Positions 39,601 to 48,064 are shown, counted from the first letter of the stretch. The stretch is DNA of 64,000 nt from Sagittula stellata E-37 (GCF_039724765.1 NZ_CP155731.1:119378-183377); one strand, 5' to 3'. Numbers and translations: made by a program. Notes: generated by a model not told the origin, from the sequence alone.

Positions 39601-40086
39601 TCCGTCCCGGACCTCGTGGAGGGCGTGACGGCGCGGATCGGGGCGCTGGCGGTTTCCCACAACCTGACTCACCGTGCTCCGGCGGGTACGCCGCTGAAAC
39701 TGAGCGACGCGGTCGAAAGCGCGGTGGAACCCTATGCCGGTCATGCGTCCCTGACGGTGCAGGGGCCGGTCGTGCCCCTGACGGCGGAAACGCTGACGAC
39801 ATTGTCGCTGATGTTCCACGAACTGGCGACGAACACCGCGAAGTACGGAGTGCTGGGAGCCGTGGACGGCAGCCTGTCCGTCACGTGGTCTTTGGAGCAC
39901 GATACCGAAGTCGTGCTCGAATGGACGGAACGATATGACGCCCCGGCGGTTGAACTTCCGCAAGACAAGAAGGGGTTCGGCTCCACGCTGATGCAAATGT
40001 CCGCCGCACAACTGGACGGACGCATCGAAGTGGAACAGACCGAATGGATGCGCAGGACACGGCTGATTTATGAAAACAAGAAATGA
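36625..40086 (+). CDS. CheB-CheR-PAS-HWE histidine kinase fusion
   Basis: An 1153-residue protein. Residues about 20-205 are a CheB methylesterase with catalytic Ser31 (GASAGG), His58 (QHLDPN) and Asp150 (GTGADGS) intact but without a receiver. About 225-500 is a CheR methyltransferase (SAM site VPGCSSGEEAYTIAM). A coiled coil of TNEELxS-type repeats spans about 650-730, then two PAS domains (about 735-850 and 860-960), then an HWE kinase: phospho-His candidate His971 in HEMNHRVKNLFSII, and HELATNTAKYGVL plus VVLEWTERYD. No chemotaxis genes are nearby. Overlaps the LOV gene upstream and the receiver gene downstream. An internal GTG at 36643 has a better ribosome site. Confidence 0.93.
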   Translation: MNEGRAVDQDVEQQQGPIEGETLFVVGVGASAGGLEALRDMLSTAGQDCRLAFVVIQHLDPNHESLLAELLGRHTTLEVRQTEDGERVRPGCVHIIPPGHGLSIHKGVLNLTDFAQPRGLRRPIDDFFESLAQDMGRDAACVILSGTGADGSAGLRAIKEHGGLCVVQDPATAKYDGMPTSAQSTGLVDFVLRPGEIAETIQQFFAKSVSNGAEGELARTVEETLDDICAVVRKTAGHDFSGYKKSTLSRRVQRRIQVLDLNDANAYLRYIRSTPDECEILFRELLINVTRFFRDPAHFEVLRQKVVKPLVRNSSKEEIRVWVPGCSSGEEAYTIAMIFAEEVREQRRTIDIQVFATDIDEQMLRIARNGLYPNAAMADIPEEMREMYTIARDGKFQVSSRIREMIRFSVHSVVRDPPFSSIDLLSCRNLLIYFGDQLQAAVMPIFHYALRPGGALYLGPSETLGRHDRLFQTIDAQARIFERNDARPEYPLHLRHQPQRSDRRRQPDEDTNRNATRVDWSDSTVTERILDVYGPATLQVTREGEVLRSTGRLGRYLEMQPMRQSSTQFASSLALPGVREAISAIVRQVAQSGKRTISRDLTANSEFGKQRFDLIGDPLADGTVLLVFRERDRFDPGAEDELQDVDAADSHVQSLENELRSTRARLHTTVEELETANEELKSSNEEMMSMNEELQSTNEELATVNDELKDKVDELSVASADLSNFFASTSLPLVVLDAEGCIRNFTDAIQSVYPLRHGDRGRPLSEMTSRIGEDAKVLAAIETVMEQGDVAAVTVMAPDSLRTWSLLVTPYRNRDDRIDGVTLVFSELTEALALEDELKAEGERLRMALDVAGLGVWELSSTGDTIRFDTIGAKLLGVGDEEMPVGEFLGHLPEEDWADAEEALDNSDTRLPFSLTFNLPGSENEQARSVQLVGRRLNRSQGLRTLGVIFDVTEEEEARQVREVMLHEMNHRVKNLFSIISGMVRIAGHSAQSVPDLVEGVTARIGALAVSHNLTHRAPAGTPLKLSDAVESAVEPYAGHASLTVQGPVVPLTAETLTTLSLMFHELATNTAKYGVLGAVDGSLSVTWSLEHDTEVVLEWTERYDAPAVELPQDKKGFGSTLMQMSAAQLDGRIEVEQTEWMRRTRLIYENKK

Positions 40087-40477
40087 TATGGCCGATGGGC
40101 AGCAGGGCGTCGTTTTGCTGTGCGAGGACGAAGCGATCGTCGCAATGGACATCCAGATGATGATCGAGGATGGCGGCTTCGAGGTTTGCGGACCGTTCTC
40201 CCGTGTGTCCGTCGCCCTCGACGCGCTTGAGGATGTCGTTCCGGTGGCTGCCGTTCTGGACGTGCGCCTGCGGGACGGCGATATCTTTCCGGTCGCCGAA
40301 CAGCTCGACCAGGCCGGTGTGCCGCTGATCTTCCATTCCGGCCACCTGATCGAGGATGAGGTCGTCGCGCGCTTTCCTCGCGCGCAGCACTGCCCCAAGC
40401 CGACCAACGCCCGCACACTGATGCAGGCACTCTCCCGCGCCGCGTCCGAATGTGTCCGCGAACGGGCAGCGGGCTGA
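40070..40477 (+). CDS. Single-domain response regulator
   Basis: A 129- to 135-residue receiver with no output domain. From the ATG at 40088 the phospho-acceptor is Asp58 (AAVLDVRLRDGD); the acidic pair CEDEA and the conserved lysine (HCPKPTN) are present, and the switch residue is in LIFHSGH. The outer start (40070) overlaps the kinase gene by 17 bases; the inner start is two bases after the kinase stop. Tight coupling makes it the likely phosphorylation target of the HWE kinase. Lone receivers downstream of HWE kinases often act as phosphate sinks or through protein contacts. Confidence 0.9.
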   Translation: MKTRNDMADGQQGVVLLCEDEAIVAMDIQMMIEDGGFEVCGPFSRVSVALDALEDVVPVAAVLDVRLRDGDIFPVAEQLDQAGVPLIFHSGHLIEDEVVARFPRAQHCPKPTNARTLMQALSRAASECVRERAAG

Positions 40478-40489
40478 CATCCTGTATGT

Positions 40490-40507
40490 CCCGACAGGCA
40501 TGTCGGG
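40490..40507. terminator. Hairpin after the receiver gene
   Basis: CCCGACA-GGCA-TGTCGGG, a 7-bp stem 13 bases after the receiver stop. No T-run follows, so it is only a weak candidate for ending the LOV-kinase-receiver transcript. Confidence 0.35.
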
Positions 40508-40589
40508 CGCGCTGCACATCCCTCTCACCATGATCGCAGTTGTATCGTGAGCGTCTTTTCGATACCTTTGGGGTCTGAGGGGGGATGTC

Positions 40590-41477
40590 ATGGAACTGCG
40601 CAGGCTTCGGTATTTTCTGGCGGTGGCCGAGGAACTGCACTTCGGCCGCGCCGCGTCGCGGCTGGAGATCGCCCAGCCTCCATTGTCCCGCCAGATCGCC
40701 GCGCTGGAGGCGGAGATCGGTGCCCAGCTTTTCGACCGCTCCCGCAGCCAGATCCGCAAGACGCAGGCGGGCGAGGTGCTGGAAAGGCACGCCCGCGCAT
40801 TGGTCGACCGGCTTGAAGCCGCCTACAAGGAAACCCGCCAGGTCGGTGAGGGCGGTGTCGGGCGGCTGCGCGTGGCCTTCGTCGGATCGGCGTCGCACGG
40901 GGTGCTGCCCAATCTCATAAAGTCTTATCGGTCCTTCTATCCCAAGGTGGAGCTTGCGCTGTCGGCGATGAACAATGCCGAGCTGCACTCCGCCCTGGTC
41001 CAGCGGGAAATCGACGTGGCCGTCGCCCGGCCCAGCCTGAAGGACGACGAACTGAAGCGCGAACCCCTCGCGCAGGAAGACCTGATCCTTGCCATCCCGG
41101 ACAGCAGCGAACTGGCGACGCGGGACAAGATTGTGTTTTCCGAACTGGGGAACCAGACCTTCGTGCTCTACCCGCGCAGACCGCGGCCCAGCTATGCGGA
41201 TTTCGTGCTGAGCTTTTGCCGGAAGGAGGGGTTCGAACCGGCGGCGCTGGAGCTGGCGCAGGATTATCAGACGGCGATCAGCCTCGTGTCGGTGGGGGTT
41301 GGGATCTCTGTCGTGCCGGAGAGCGTGTCGCGGACCTCGCGCCCCGGCGTTCTGTTCCGCAGCTACGAGGGCTACAACCCCGGGACCGCCCTGACCATCC
41401 ATGCCCGGCGCGACAACCAGTCGGCGCAGGTGGCACAGTTCTTCGACGTGGCGCGGAAGTTCAGGCGCGGGCGCTGA
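40590..41477 (+). CDS. LysR-family regulator
   Basis: A 295-residue LysR protein of the BenM/CatM-like type: ELRRLRYFLAVAEELHFGRA, then LEIAQPPLSRQIAALEAEIG as the DNA-binding part and an effector domain from about residue 90. It sits upstream of nadABC in the same direction, 176 bp away, and downstream of the receiver gene. It has no divergent partner, so its target cannot be assigned; a role in nad regulation is possible but unsupported beyond position. Confidence 0.85.
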   Translation: MELRRLRYFLAVAEELHFGRAASRLEIAQPPLSRQIAALEAEIGAQLFDRSRSQIRKTQAGEVLERHARALVDRLEAAYKETRQVGEGGVGRLRVAFVGSASHGVLPNLIKSYRSFYPKVELALSAMNNAELHSALVQREIDVAVARPSLKDDELKREPLAQEDLILAIPDSSELATRDKIVFSELGNQTFVLYPRRPRPSYADFVLSFCRKEGFEPAALELAQDYQTAISLVSVGVGISVVPESVSRTSRPGVLFRSYEGYNPGTALTIHARRDNQSAQVAQFFDVARKFRRGR

Positions 41478-41653
41478 CGACGCTTCGGCGCGAAACTGAC
41501 CAAAGCCGAAGACTGTCGGGATCGTGCTGTACGACCCGGGCCGCACATGAACTTGCCCTTGCGTTATGCATGGCCTAACACGGCCCCGCCGGACGCCTTC
41601 GGGCTGCGGACGATGTCCGCTGCGACCAGAAGTAACCTGAGGACCTTCCTGAA

Positions 41654-42706
41654 TTGCTCGACCAACTCGCGCTGCGCGCCGAACTCTCCGATCATTACGA
41701 TCTTGCCCCGTCGACCGACATCGCCGCCGCCACCGCCGACATATATGCGCGGATGGACCGTGTCGTGACACCGCCGGACTGGGCGATCCATGCGCCCTAT
41801 GTGGCAGCCATCAACACGCTCAAGAAAGAGCGCAACGCCGTCATCCTCGCGCACAACTACATGACGCCCGAGATCTACCACGGCATTGCGGATGTGGTCG
41901 GCGACAGCCTGCAGCTTGCCGTCGAGGCGACGCAGGTCGAAGGCGATGTGATCGTTCAGTGCGGCGTGCATTTCATGGCCGAGACGTCGAAGATCCTGAA
42001 TTCGTCCAAGACGGTGCTGATCCCCGACATGGCCGCCGGTTGCTCGCTTGCCGAAAGCATCACCGCCGAGGGCATCGCCGAGATGCGGGCGAAGTACCCC
42101 GGCGCTCCGGTCGTCACCTACGTGAACACCACGGCCGAGGTGAAGGCCGCGTCGGACATCTGCTGCACCTCGTCGAACGCGGCGCAGATCGTGCGCGCGA
42201 TGGACAGCGAGACGGTCATCATGACGCCGGACAAGTACCTGGCCCAGAACGTCGCGCGGCAGGTGCCCGAGAAGCGGATCGTCTGGTGGGACGGGTCGTG
42301 CATCGTGCACGAACAATACACCGCCCGCGATCTGCACGAGTTCCGCGAATGGAACCCGGGCACCCGCATCATCGCCCACCCGGAATGTCCGCCCGACGTG
42401 GTGGACGCGGCCGATTTCTCCGGCTCGACCGGGGGCATCATCGACTATGTCACCCGCGAGCAGCCGGAAAAGGCCATGCTGGTGACCGAATGCTCCATGG
42501 CGTCGAATATCGCGGACGCGCTGCCGGGCGTGGATTTTGTCGGGCCCTGCAACATGTGTCCCTACATGAAGAAAATCACGCTGGAGAAGGTGCTTTGGTC
42601 GCTGCACACCATGCAGGGCGCGGTCGAGGTCGACCCGGCCATCGCGGACCGGGCGCGGGTCGCGGTGCAACGCATGATCGATCTGTCGGCCCGGCTGAAC
42701 AGCTAA
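41654..42706 (+). CDS. nadA: Quinolinate synthase
   Basis: A 350-residue NadA, which condenses iminoaspartate with dihydroxyacetone phosphate to quinolinate using an oxygen-sensitive [4Fe-4S] cluster. Visible: NAVILAHNYMTPEIYHGIAD, VQCGVHFMAETSKILN, and cluster cysteines in FMAE-upstream QCGVH, AHPECPPDVV and GPCNMCPYMKK. The only start fitting the family is the TTG at 41654, with GAGGA about 10 bases before it. It forms an operon with nadB and nadC. Confidence 0.95.
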   Translation: MLDQLALRAELSDHYDLAPSTDIAAATADIYARMDRVVTPPDWAIHAPYVAAINTLKKERNAVILAHNYMTPEIYHGIADVVGDSLQLAVEATQVEGDVIVQCGVHFMAETSKILNSSKTVLIPDMAAGCSLAESITAEGIAEMRAKYPGAPVVTYVNTTAEVKAASDICCTSSNAAQIVRAMDSETVIMTPDKYLAQNVARQVPEKRIVWWDGSCIVHEQYTARDLHEFREWNPGTRIIAHPECPPDVVDAADFSGSTGGIIDYVTREQPEKAMLVTECSMASNIADALPGVDFVGPCNMCPYMKKITLEKVLWSLHTMQGAVEVDPAIADRARVAVQRMIDLSARLNS

Positions 42707-42710
42707 CGGA

Positions 42711-44282
42711 ATGACAGCGATCGACTCCGCCCGCGTGATCGTCGTGGGGGCCGGACTGGCTGCGCAATACGCCGCGCTCAGCCTGGCCCCGCATCCGGTT
42801 CTCGTGATTTCGCCCGACCCGCTTGGCGAAGGGGCGTCTTCGGCCTGGGCGCAGGGCGGTGTGGCGGCGGCGATGGGTCCGGACGACAGTCCCGAAGCCC
42901 ACGCCCGTGACACTGTCCGGGCCGGTGCGGGCACGGTCGATCCACGCGTCGCGGAAGACGTCACGGCCGAGGCGCGGGCGCATATCCTCGACCTGACGCG
43001 GATGGGGGCGCCTTTCGATCGGACCGCAAACGGCGGCTACGTGCTTTCGCGCGAAGCGGCGCACAGCTTTGCCCGCGTTGTCCGCGTGCGCGGCGATCAG
43101 GCCGGGGCAGAGATCATGCGTGCCCTGACCGCTCAGGTCCGCGAGGCCGCGCATGTTCAGGTGCTGGAAGGCGTACTGGCGACAAGGCTTTTGTCCGACG
43201 GCGGCGCGATCACGGGTGTGGAGGTCGCAGGTTGCGAGAACGGTCTGACCGCGCCGGTTGCCATCCGGGGCCGCGCGGTCCTGCTGGCCGGAGGCGGTTC
43301 CGGCGGGCTTTATGCGCTGACCACCAATCCGCCGCGCATCCGGGGACAGGTCATCGGCATGGCGGCACGTGCGGGCGCCGAGATCGCCGATGCGGAGTTC
43401 GTCCAGTTCCACCCCACGGCCATCGCCTGCGGCCTCGACCCCGCCCCGCTGGCGACAGAAGCCCTCCGGGGCGAGGGGGCGACCCTTGTCAACAATCGCG
43501 GCGAGCGGTTCATGCTGGCCATCCATCCCGACGCAGAGCTTGCACCGCGCGACATCGTGGCCCGCGCCGTCTATGCGCAGACGCAGGCCGGGCTTGCCCC
43601 GGCGCTCGACACGCGGGCGGCCATCGGCGCGCGGCTGTTGACGGATTTCCCGGCCGTGGCCGCCGCCTGCCAACGGGCCGGACTGGACCCTGTGGCGGAA
43701 ACGATCCCGGTCGCCGCAGCGGCGCATTACCACATGGGGGGCGTCAGGACAGACGCCTGCGGGCGAAGCTCCCTGCCCGGTCTCTGGGCCTGCGGAGAGG
43801 CCGCGTCCACCGGGCTTCACGGCGCGAACCGGCTGGCTTCGAACGGCTTGTTGGAAGCGCTGGTCTACGGTCGGCGCTGCGCCCTGTCGATCAGCCAGTC
43901 GTTGCGGTCCGTGGCGACAGTCGCAGCGCCTGTCGTGCTGCCGGACCGTCCCGGGGCCGTCGAACCGGCTTCCGCGCTTGTCGCCCGTCTGCGGCAGTCG
44001 ATGACGGATGGCGCGGGGGTGATCCGAAACGCCGACGGGCTGCAACGGACCCTTGCCGTTATCGCCAGGATCGAAGCCGCCCAACCGGACTGCGACGCGC
44101 TGCTCAACATGACGACCACCGCCACGCTGATCGCCGCTGCCGCGCTGGCGCGGCGCGAAAGCCGGGGCGCGCAGTTCCGGTCCGACTATCCGGAGCCGGC
44201 GGGCGTGACCGGCACCCGATCCGTCCTGACCCTGACGGAGGCGAAAGAGATCCGTTCCATGGCCCGAAAGGAACCCGCATGA
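42711..44282 (+). CDS. nadB: L-aspartate oxidase
   Basis: A 523-residue FAD enzyme oxidising L-aspartate to iminoaspartate, the first step of de novo NAD synthesis. The FAD motif is VIVVGAGLAAQYAAL, followed by SSAWAQGGVAAAM; the active-site stretch AEFVQFHPTAIA and ALRGEGATLVNNRGERF, and the late AAAHYHMGGVRTDACGRSS and LHGANRLASNGLLEALV are all typical. It starts 4 bases after nadA and its stop overlaps the nadC start. Confidence 0.96.
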   Translation: MTAIDSARVIVVGAGLAAQYAALSLAPHPVLVISPDPLGEGASSAWAQGGVAAAMGPDDSPEAHARDTVRAGAGTVDPRVAEDVTAEARAHILDLTRMGAPFDRTANGGYVLSREAAHSFARVVRVRGDQAGAEIMRALTAQVREAAHVQVLEGVLATRLLSDGGAITGVEVAGCENGLTAPVAIRGRAVLLAGGGSGGLYALTTNPPRIRGQVIGMAARAGAEIADAEFVQFHPTAIACGLDPAPLATEALRGEGATLVNNRGERFMLAIHPDAELAPRDIVARAVYAQTQAGLAPALDTRAAIGARLLTDFPAVAAACQRAGLDPVAETIPVAAAAHYHMGGVRTDACGRSSLPGLWACGEAASTGLHGANRLASNGLLEALVYGRRCALSISQSLRSVATVAAPVVLPDRPGAVEPASALVARLRQSMTDGAGVIRNADGLQRTLAVIARIEAAQPDCDALLNMTTTATLIAAAALARRESRGAQFRSDYPEPAGVTGTRSVLTLTEAKEIRSMARKEPA

Positions 44283-45127
44283 CCCAGTCTCCCTTGCCCG
44301 ACCTGATCCTTGAACCGCTCGTCCGGGGGGCCTTGATGGAGGATCTGGGCACCTACGGCGACATCACGACACGAACGGTCATCCCGCCGGGCACACGCTA
44401 TGCGGCGCGGCTGAACGCGCGTGAGGCCGGGGTTGTCTCGGGCCTGCAGATCGCGGCGCTGGCCTTTCGGTTGGTCGATCCGGCGTTGAAGGTATGCGCG
44501 CACCGCGCGGACGGGGATGCGATCCGCCCGGGCGACCTGCTGATGGAGATCGAGGGCGAAGCCGCGTCGATCCTGTCCGGCGAACGGGTGGCGCTGAACT
44601 TTGCCGGGCGCCTTTCCGGCATCGCCACGCTGACCGCCGCCTTCGTCGCGGAGACGAAGGGCACCGCCGCGCGCGTGACCTGCACACGCAAGACGACGCC
44701 CGGTTTGCGATTGGTAGAGAAACAGGCCGTTCTGCATGGCGGTGGGTTCAATCACCGGTTCTCCCTGTCGGACGCGATCCTCATCAAGGACAACCATATC
44801 GCTGCGGCTGGTGGCATTCGCCCGGTCCTGCAAGCCGTGAAGGCACATGCCTCGCATATGGTGCGCTGCGAGATCGAGGTCGACCGCCTGGATCAGCTGG
44901 CCGAAGTGCTGGACGAAGGGGGGGCCGACGTCGTGCTTTTGGACAACATGGACACGCCGACGCTGCGCGAAGCGGTCGCGATGACCGGAGGACGGCTGGT
45001 GCTTGAGGCCTCGGGCAACATGCGGCTGGATCGTGTGGCCGAAGTGGCCGGTACGGGCGTGGACTACATCTCGTCCGGTGCCCTGACCCATTCGGCGCGG
45101 ACGCTGGACCTTGGGCTGGATTTCTGA
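44279..45127 (+). CDS. nadC: Nicotinate-nucleotide pyrophosphorylase
   Basis: A 282-residue quinolinate phosphoribosyltransferase, converting quinolinate and PRPP to nicotinate mononucleotide. Typical segments: MEDLGTYGDITTRTVIP, LNFAGRLSGIATLT, TCTRKTTPGLRLVEKQAVLH, GGGFNHRFSLSDAILIKDNH, and the C-terminal GVDYISSGALTHSA. Starts at an ATGA overlap with nadB. The longer open frame upstream is out of register with nadB and is a shadow. Confidence 0.96.
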   Translation: MTQSPLPDLILEPLVRGALMEDLGTYGDITTRTVIPPGTRYAARLNAREAGVVSGLQIAALAFRLVDPALKVCAHRADGDAIRPGDLLMEIEGEAASILSGERVALNFAGRLSGIATLTAAFVAETKGTAARVTCTRKTTPGLRLVEKQAVLHGGGFNHRFSLSDAILIKDNHIAAAGGIRPVLQAVKAHASHMVRCEIEVDRLDQLAEVLDEGGADVVLLDNMDTPTLREAVAMTGGRLVLEASGNMRLDRVAEVAGTGVDYISSGALTHSARTLDLGLDF

Positions 45128-45278
45128 GGAGGCAAGGGGGCAGTCCTTGAGGTTCGCGTGCCGAACCGGGGATGTCCTGAGAATGGCTGAACGGGTCTGA
45201 CGAGGATCGAGCTTTGCCATAAGCGCCTTGGGCGGCTGTTCTTTCTCTTTCCGCACGTTGCCCAGCGAGGCAGAGGTC

Positions 45279-45295
45279 CATAGACCGTGTCTATG
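45279..45295. terminator. Small hairpin at the 3' end of the LacI gene
   Basis: CATAGAC-CGT-GTCTATG, a perfect 7-bp stem that includes the TAG stop of the LacI-family gene on the minus strand. It may mark the end of that transcript; no clear T-run on either side. Confidence 0.4.
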
Positions 45296-46316
45296 ACGTT
45301 GGCGCGTGCGCGACCGAGTCGCGCTCGATCCAGCGGGCCTTGTCGCAAACTTGCAGATCGGCCTCTGCTTCGCCGTTGAGCCGTCGCCGCAGCAGATCGG
45401 CGAGTGGGGCGGCGGCATCCCTCAGCGCCGTGTGAGTGACGGTCAACGGCGGGGCCAGCCCTTTTGTGTCCATTCCGGGCAACTCATCGTCATGCGCCAC
45501 TACCGAGATATCGGAAGGGACGTTCAGGCCTGCTTCGGCGACGGCCTCCAGAACACCCGCGGCGACAAGGGAATTGCAGCAGACGAAGCCCGTTGGACGG
45601 AGAGAAGATTCAAGCAACGCCCGCGCGGCGTCATGACCGAAGGCATGCGATGTATCGCCATGGCAGATCAGTTCGAGGGAGGGGGCAAGGCCGGCTTTGG
45701 CCAAGGCCGCCGTAAACGCCTGCGCACGTTCCCGCGACACCATCCAGCTTTCATCGCCGTTCAGAAGTGCGATCCGCCGATGCCCGTGACTGGCAAGATG
45801 CGACACCGCCATCGTCGTAAGGTCCGAGGTATCGACATCGAAGTAAGGGTAGTCCGGTGTCTCGACATGTTTGCCATGGACGACGAAGGGAACGCCCCTG
45901 CTGCGCAGGAAGTCCATGCGCGGATCGTCCGTCCGAGGGAACAGCACCACGAAGGCGTCGATCATCCCTTGTCCGATCAGCCGGTCGTAGGTCTTCAACG
46001 GATCTGAGTCGGTGGAAATGTGTAGAACGAGATCGAGACCCAGCGCGGCCATTTCCTGGGTTAGTGCGAAGGTGATTTCGAAGAAGTGTGCGGATTCGAA
46101 ACTGGCGGGCGGGGTGTCCAGGACAAGGCCCACGATGCCCGAACGCCCGGACACCAGCTTTCGCGCGCTGTGATTCGCCCGGTAGTTCAGCTTGCGCGCC
46201 ACCACCTGAACGCGTTCGCGGGTCGCCGGGGTGACATCGTCGAACCCCCGCAGGGCCCGGCTGACCGTCGTCGCCGAAAGCCCTGTGATCTTTGCAATGT
46301 CCTTGAGCGTTGCCAC
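45291..46316 (-). CDS. aglR: LacI-family repressor of the alpha-glucoside operon
   Basis: A 341-residue LacI protein. The N-terminal helix-turn-helix and hinge read TLKDIAKITGLSATTVSRAL and VTPATRERVQVVARKLNYRA; the rest is a periplasmic-binding-protein-like sugar sensor (GIVGLVLDTPP ... ISVVAHDDELPGM). It is divergent from the agl operon, with two operator-like dyads between. AglR-type repressors respond to alpha-glucosides such as sucrose, maltose or trehalose; the symbol is by context. Confidence 0.85.
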   Translation of the reverse strand: MATLKDIAKITGLSATTVSRALRGFDDVTPATRERVQVVARKLNYRANHSARKLVSGRSGIVGLVLDTPPASFESAHFFEITFALTQEMAALGLDLVLHISTDSDPLKTYDRLIGQGMIDAFVVLFPRTDDPRMDFLRSRGVPFVVHGKHVETPDYPYFDVDTSDLTTMAVSHLASHGHRRIALLNGDESWMVSRERAQAFTAALAKAGLAPSLELICHGDTSHAFGHDAARALLESSLRPTGFVCCNSLVAAGVLEAVAEAGLNVPSDISVVAHDDELPGMDTKGLAPPLTVTHTALRDAAAPLADLLRRRLNGEAEADLQVCDKARWIERDSVAHAPTS

Positions 46317-46462
46317 GTAACGTCAGTCCCTAAAGGCCCGTTTCAGATCGGAAATCACATTCAGGCTGAGCGCCGCCGACCATGGTTTCCGTCTTCCGAA
46401 AGAAAGGCAACGGCTGGGAAGGTCAACGCCTTTCCGCTCTCTCGCCCGATTTTTCGTTGTGT

Positions 46463-46496
46463 TTAGCGCTATCATCTGTAATCTTAACGTTAAGAT
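46463..46496. promoter_or_regulatory. Two LacI-type operators between aglR and aglE
   Basis: TTAGCGCTAT (46463-46472) and the perfect 16-base palindrome ATCTTAACGTTAAGAT (46481-46496) share the LacI-family layout, CG at the centre with TTA/TAA arms. Their centres are 21 bp apart, two helical turns, so two repressors could sit on the same face. The region is AT-rich compared with its surroundings and should contain both divergent promoters. Confidence 0.65.
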
Positions 46497-46612
46497 AAGT
46501 AAAAAGTCAGCGTTGAAAGCCTGCTTCGGGACATGCCGTTCCGGGGCGCAAGACCGGTGTGTCCGATGGCATGGCAAGCGCCAGCGACCGGCACATGTGA
46601 AAGGGAGGACCC

Positions 46613-47986
46613 ATGAAACCTGCATCTCGGACCGCAGTCCTTTGCTCCGCATCCATCATCGCAGCATCGTTCGGCTGTGCGGCCATGGCCGACGCCGATC
46701 TGCGCTTTCCCATCGGAGAGGGGCCGTTCGACTGGGCGGAATTCCAGACCTTTGCCGATAGCCACGACTTCTCGGGGCAGACGCTGGAAATCACCGGCGC
46801 GGGCACCGGTCGCGACGCCGATCTTCTGCGAGAGATCTTCGCTTATTTCGCCGAGGCCACGGGCGCCGAGGTGAAATACTCCGGCTCCGACAGCTATGAG
46901 CAGGACATCGTGATTGCCGTGCAGGCGGGAACGCCACCCGACGTGGCGCTGTACCCGCAACCGGGTCTCGCGGCGGACATGGCAAAGCGGGGCCACCTTG
47001 TGCCGCTCGCCGAGGGCACGCGGCAGTGGTACATCGACAATTTCGCAGCCGGGGAATCCTGGGCGGATCTGGCCAGCCCAAGGGGTCCGGACGGCACGCC
47101 GCATGTCTACGGGATCTTCAACGCCGTCGACGTGAAATCGCTGGTCTGGTATTCCCCGGAGGCCTTCGACGAAAACGGCTACGACATCCCGCAAAGCATG
47201 GAAGAGCTCAAGTCGCTCGCCGAGTCCATGGTGGACGATGGGCTGACGCCTTTCTGCCTGGGACTGGGGGCAGGGGCCGGGACCGGCTGGCCCGCCACCG
47301 ACTGGGTCGAGGACTTCATGCTGCGCACCCAGCCGCCCGAGGTCTACGACCAGTGGGTGAAAAACGAGATCCCGTTCACCGACCCGCGCGTCGTGGGCGC
47401 AATCGAGGAATACGGTTATTTCGCGCGGAACGACGATTATGTCGACGGAGGCTCCAGCGCGGCGGCCACCATCGACTTCCGTGATAGCCCGGACGGTCTG
47501 TTCGAATTCCCGCCGAAATGCATGATGCACCGGCAGGCCTCGTTCATCCCGACTTTCTTTCCCGATGGCGTCGCCGTCGGCGAGGACGCCGATTTCTTCT
47601 ATTTCCCGTCTTATGACAGCAAGGATCTGGGCCGTCCGGTTCTGGGGTCCGGCGGGCTGGCGACGATCATGCAGGACAAGCCCATTGCGCACGCCTTCAT
47701 GGCTTTTCTGCAGACCTCGCTGCCGCATGCGCTGACCGCCGCGCAGGGCAAGACCCTGACGCCGCATACGGGTGTCAGCCTCGACGCCTATGCGACAGAC
47801 ACAGGGCGGGCGCTGGCCGAGATCCTGCTGAGCGCGACAACCTTCCGCTTTGACGGGTCGGACCTGATGCCGGGCGAGATCGGCACGGACGCCTTCTGGA
47901 ACGCCATGGTGGAATACACCACCGGCAGCCTGTCCGCCGAAGAGGCCGCCGCCGCGATCCAGTCCCGATGGGACTCCATCCGCTAG
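46613..47986 (+). CDS. aglE: Alpha-glucoside ABC transporter substrate-binding protein
   Basis: A 457-residue periplasmic family-1 binding protein with a signal peptide (VLCSASIIAASFGCAAMA-DA). The mature part matches AglE-type proteins: LEITGAGTGRDADLLREIF near residue 60, VALYPQPGLAADMAKRGHL, and a C-terminal SAEEAAAAIQSRWDSI. A GGGAGG ribosome site precedes the ATG. It opens the operon aglE-F-G-K followed by two glucosidase genes and binds sucrose/maltose/trehalose-type sugars in the family's known members. Confidence 0.9.
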   Translation: MKPASRTAVLCSASIIAASFGCAAMADADLRFPIGEGPFDWAEFQTFADSHDFSGQTLEITGAGTGRDADLLREIFAYFAEATGAEVKYSGSDSYEQDIVIAVQAGTPPDVALYPQPGLAADMAKRGHLVPLAEGTRQWYIDNFAAGESWADLASPRGPDGTPHVYGIFNAVDVKSLVWYSPEAFDENGYDIPQSMEELKSLAESMVDDGLTPFCLGLGAGAGTGWPATDWVEDFMLRTQPPEVYDQWVKNEIPFTDPRVVGAIEEYGYFARNDDYVDGGSSAAATIDFRDSPDGLFEFPPKCMMHRQASFIPTFFPDGVAVGEDADFFYFPSYDSKDLGRPVLGSGGLATIMQDKPIAHAFMAFLQTSLPHALTAAQGKTLTPHTGVSLDAYATDTGRALAEILLSATTFRFDGSDLMPGEIGTDAFWNAMVEYTTGSLSAEEAAAAIQSRWDSIR

Positions 47987-48064
47987 GCGCAACCCGCACG
48001 AGCCGCGCGCCGCGTCACACTCGCGGCGCCACCCCAATCACGGAACCGACGGGAGGGCGGGCCG

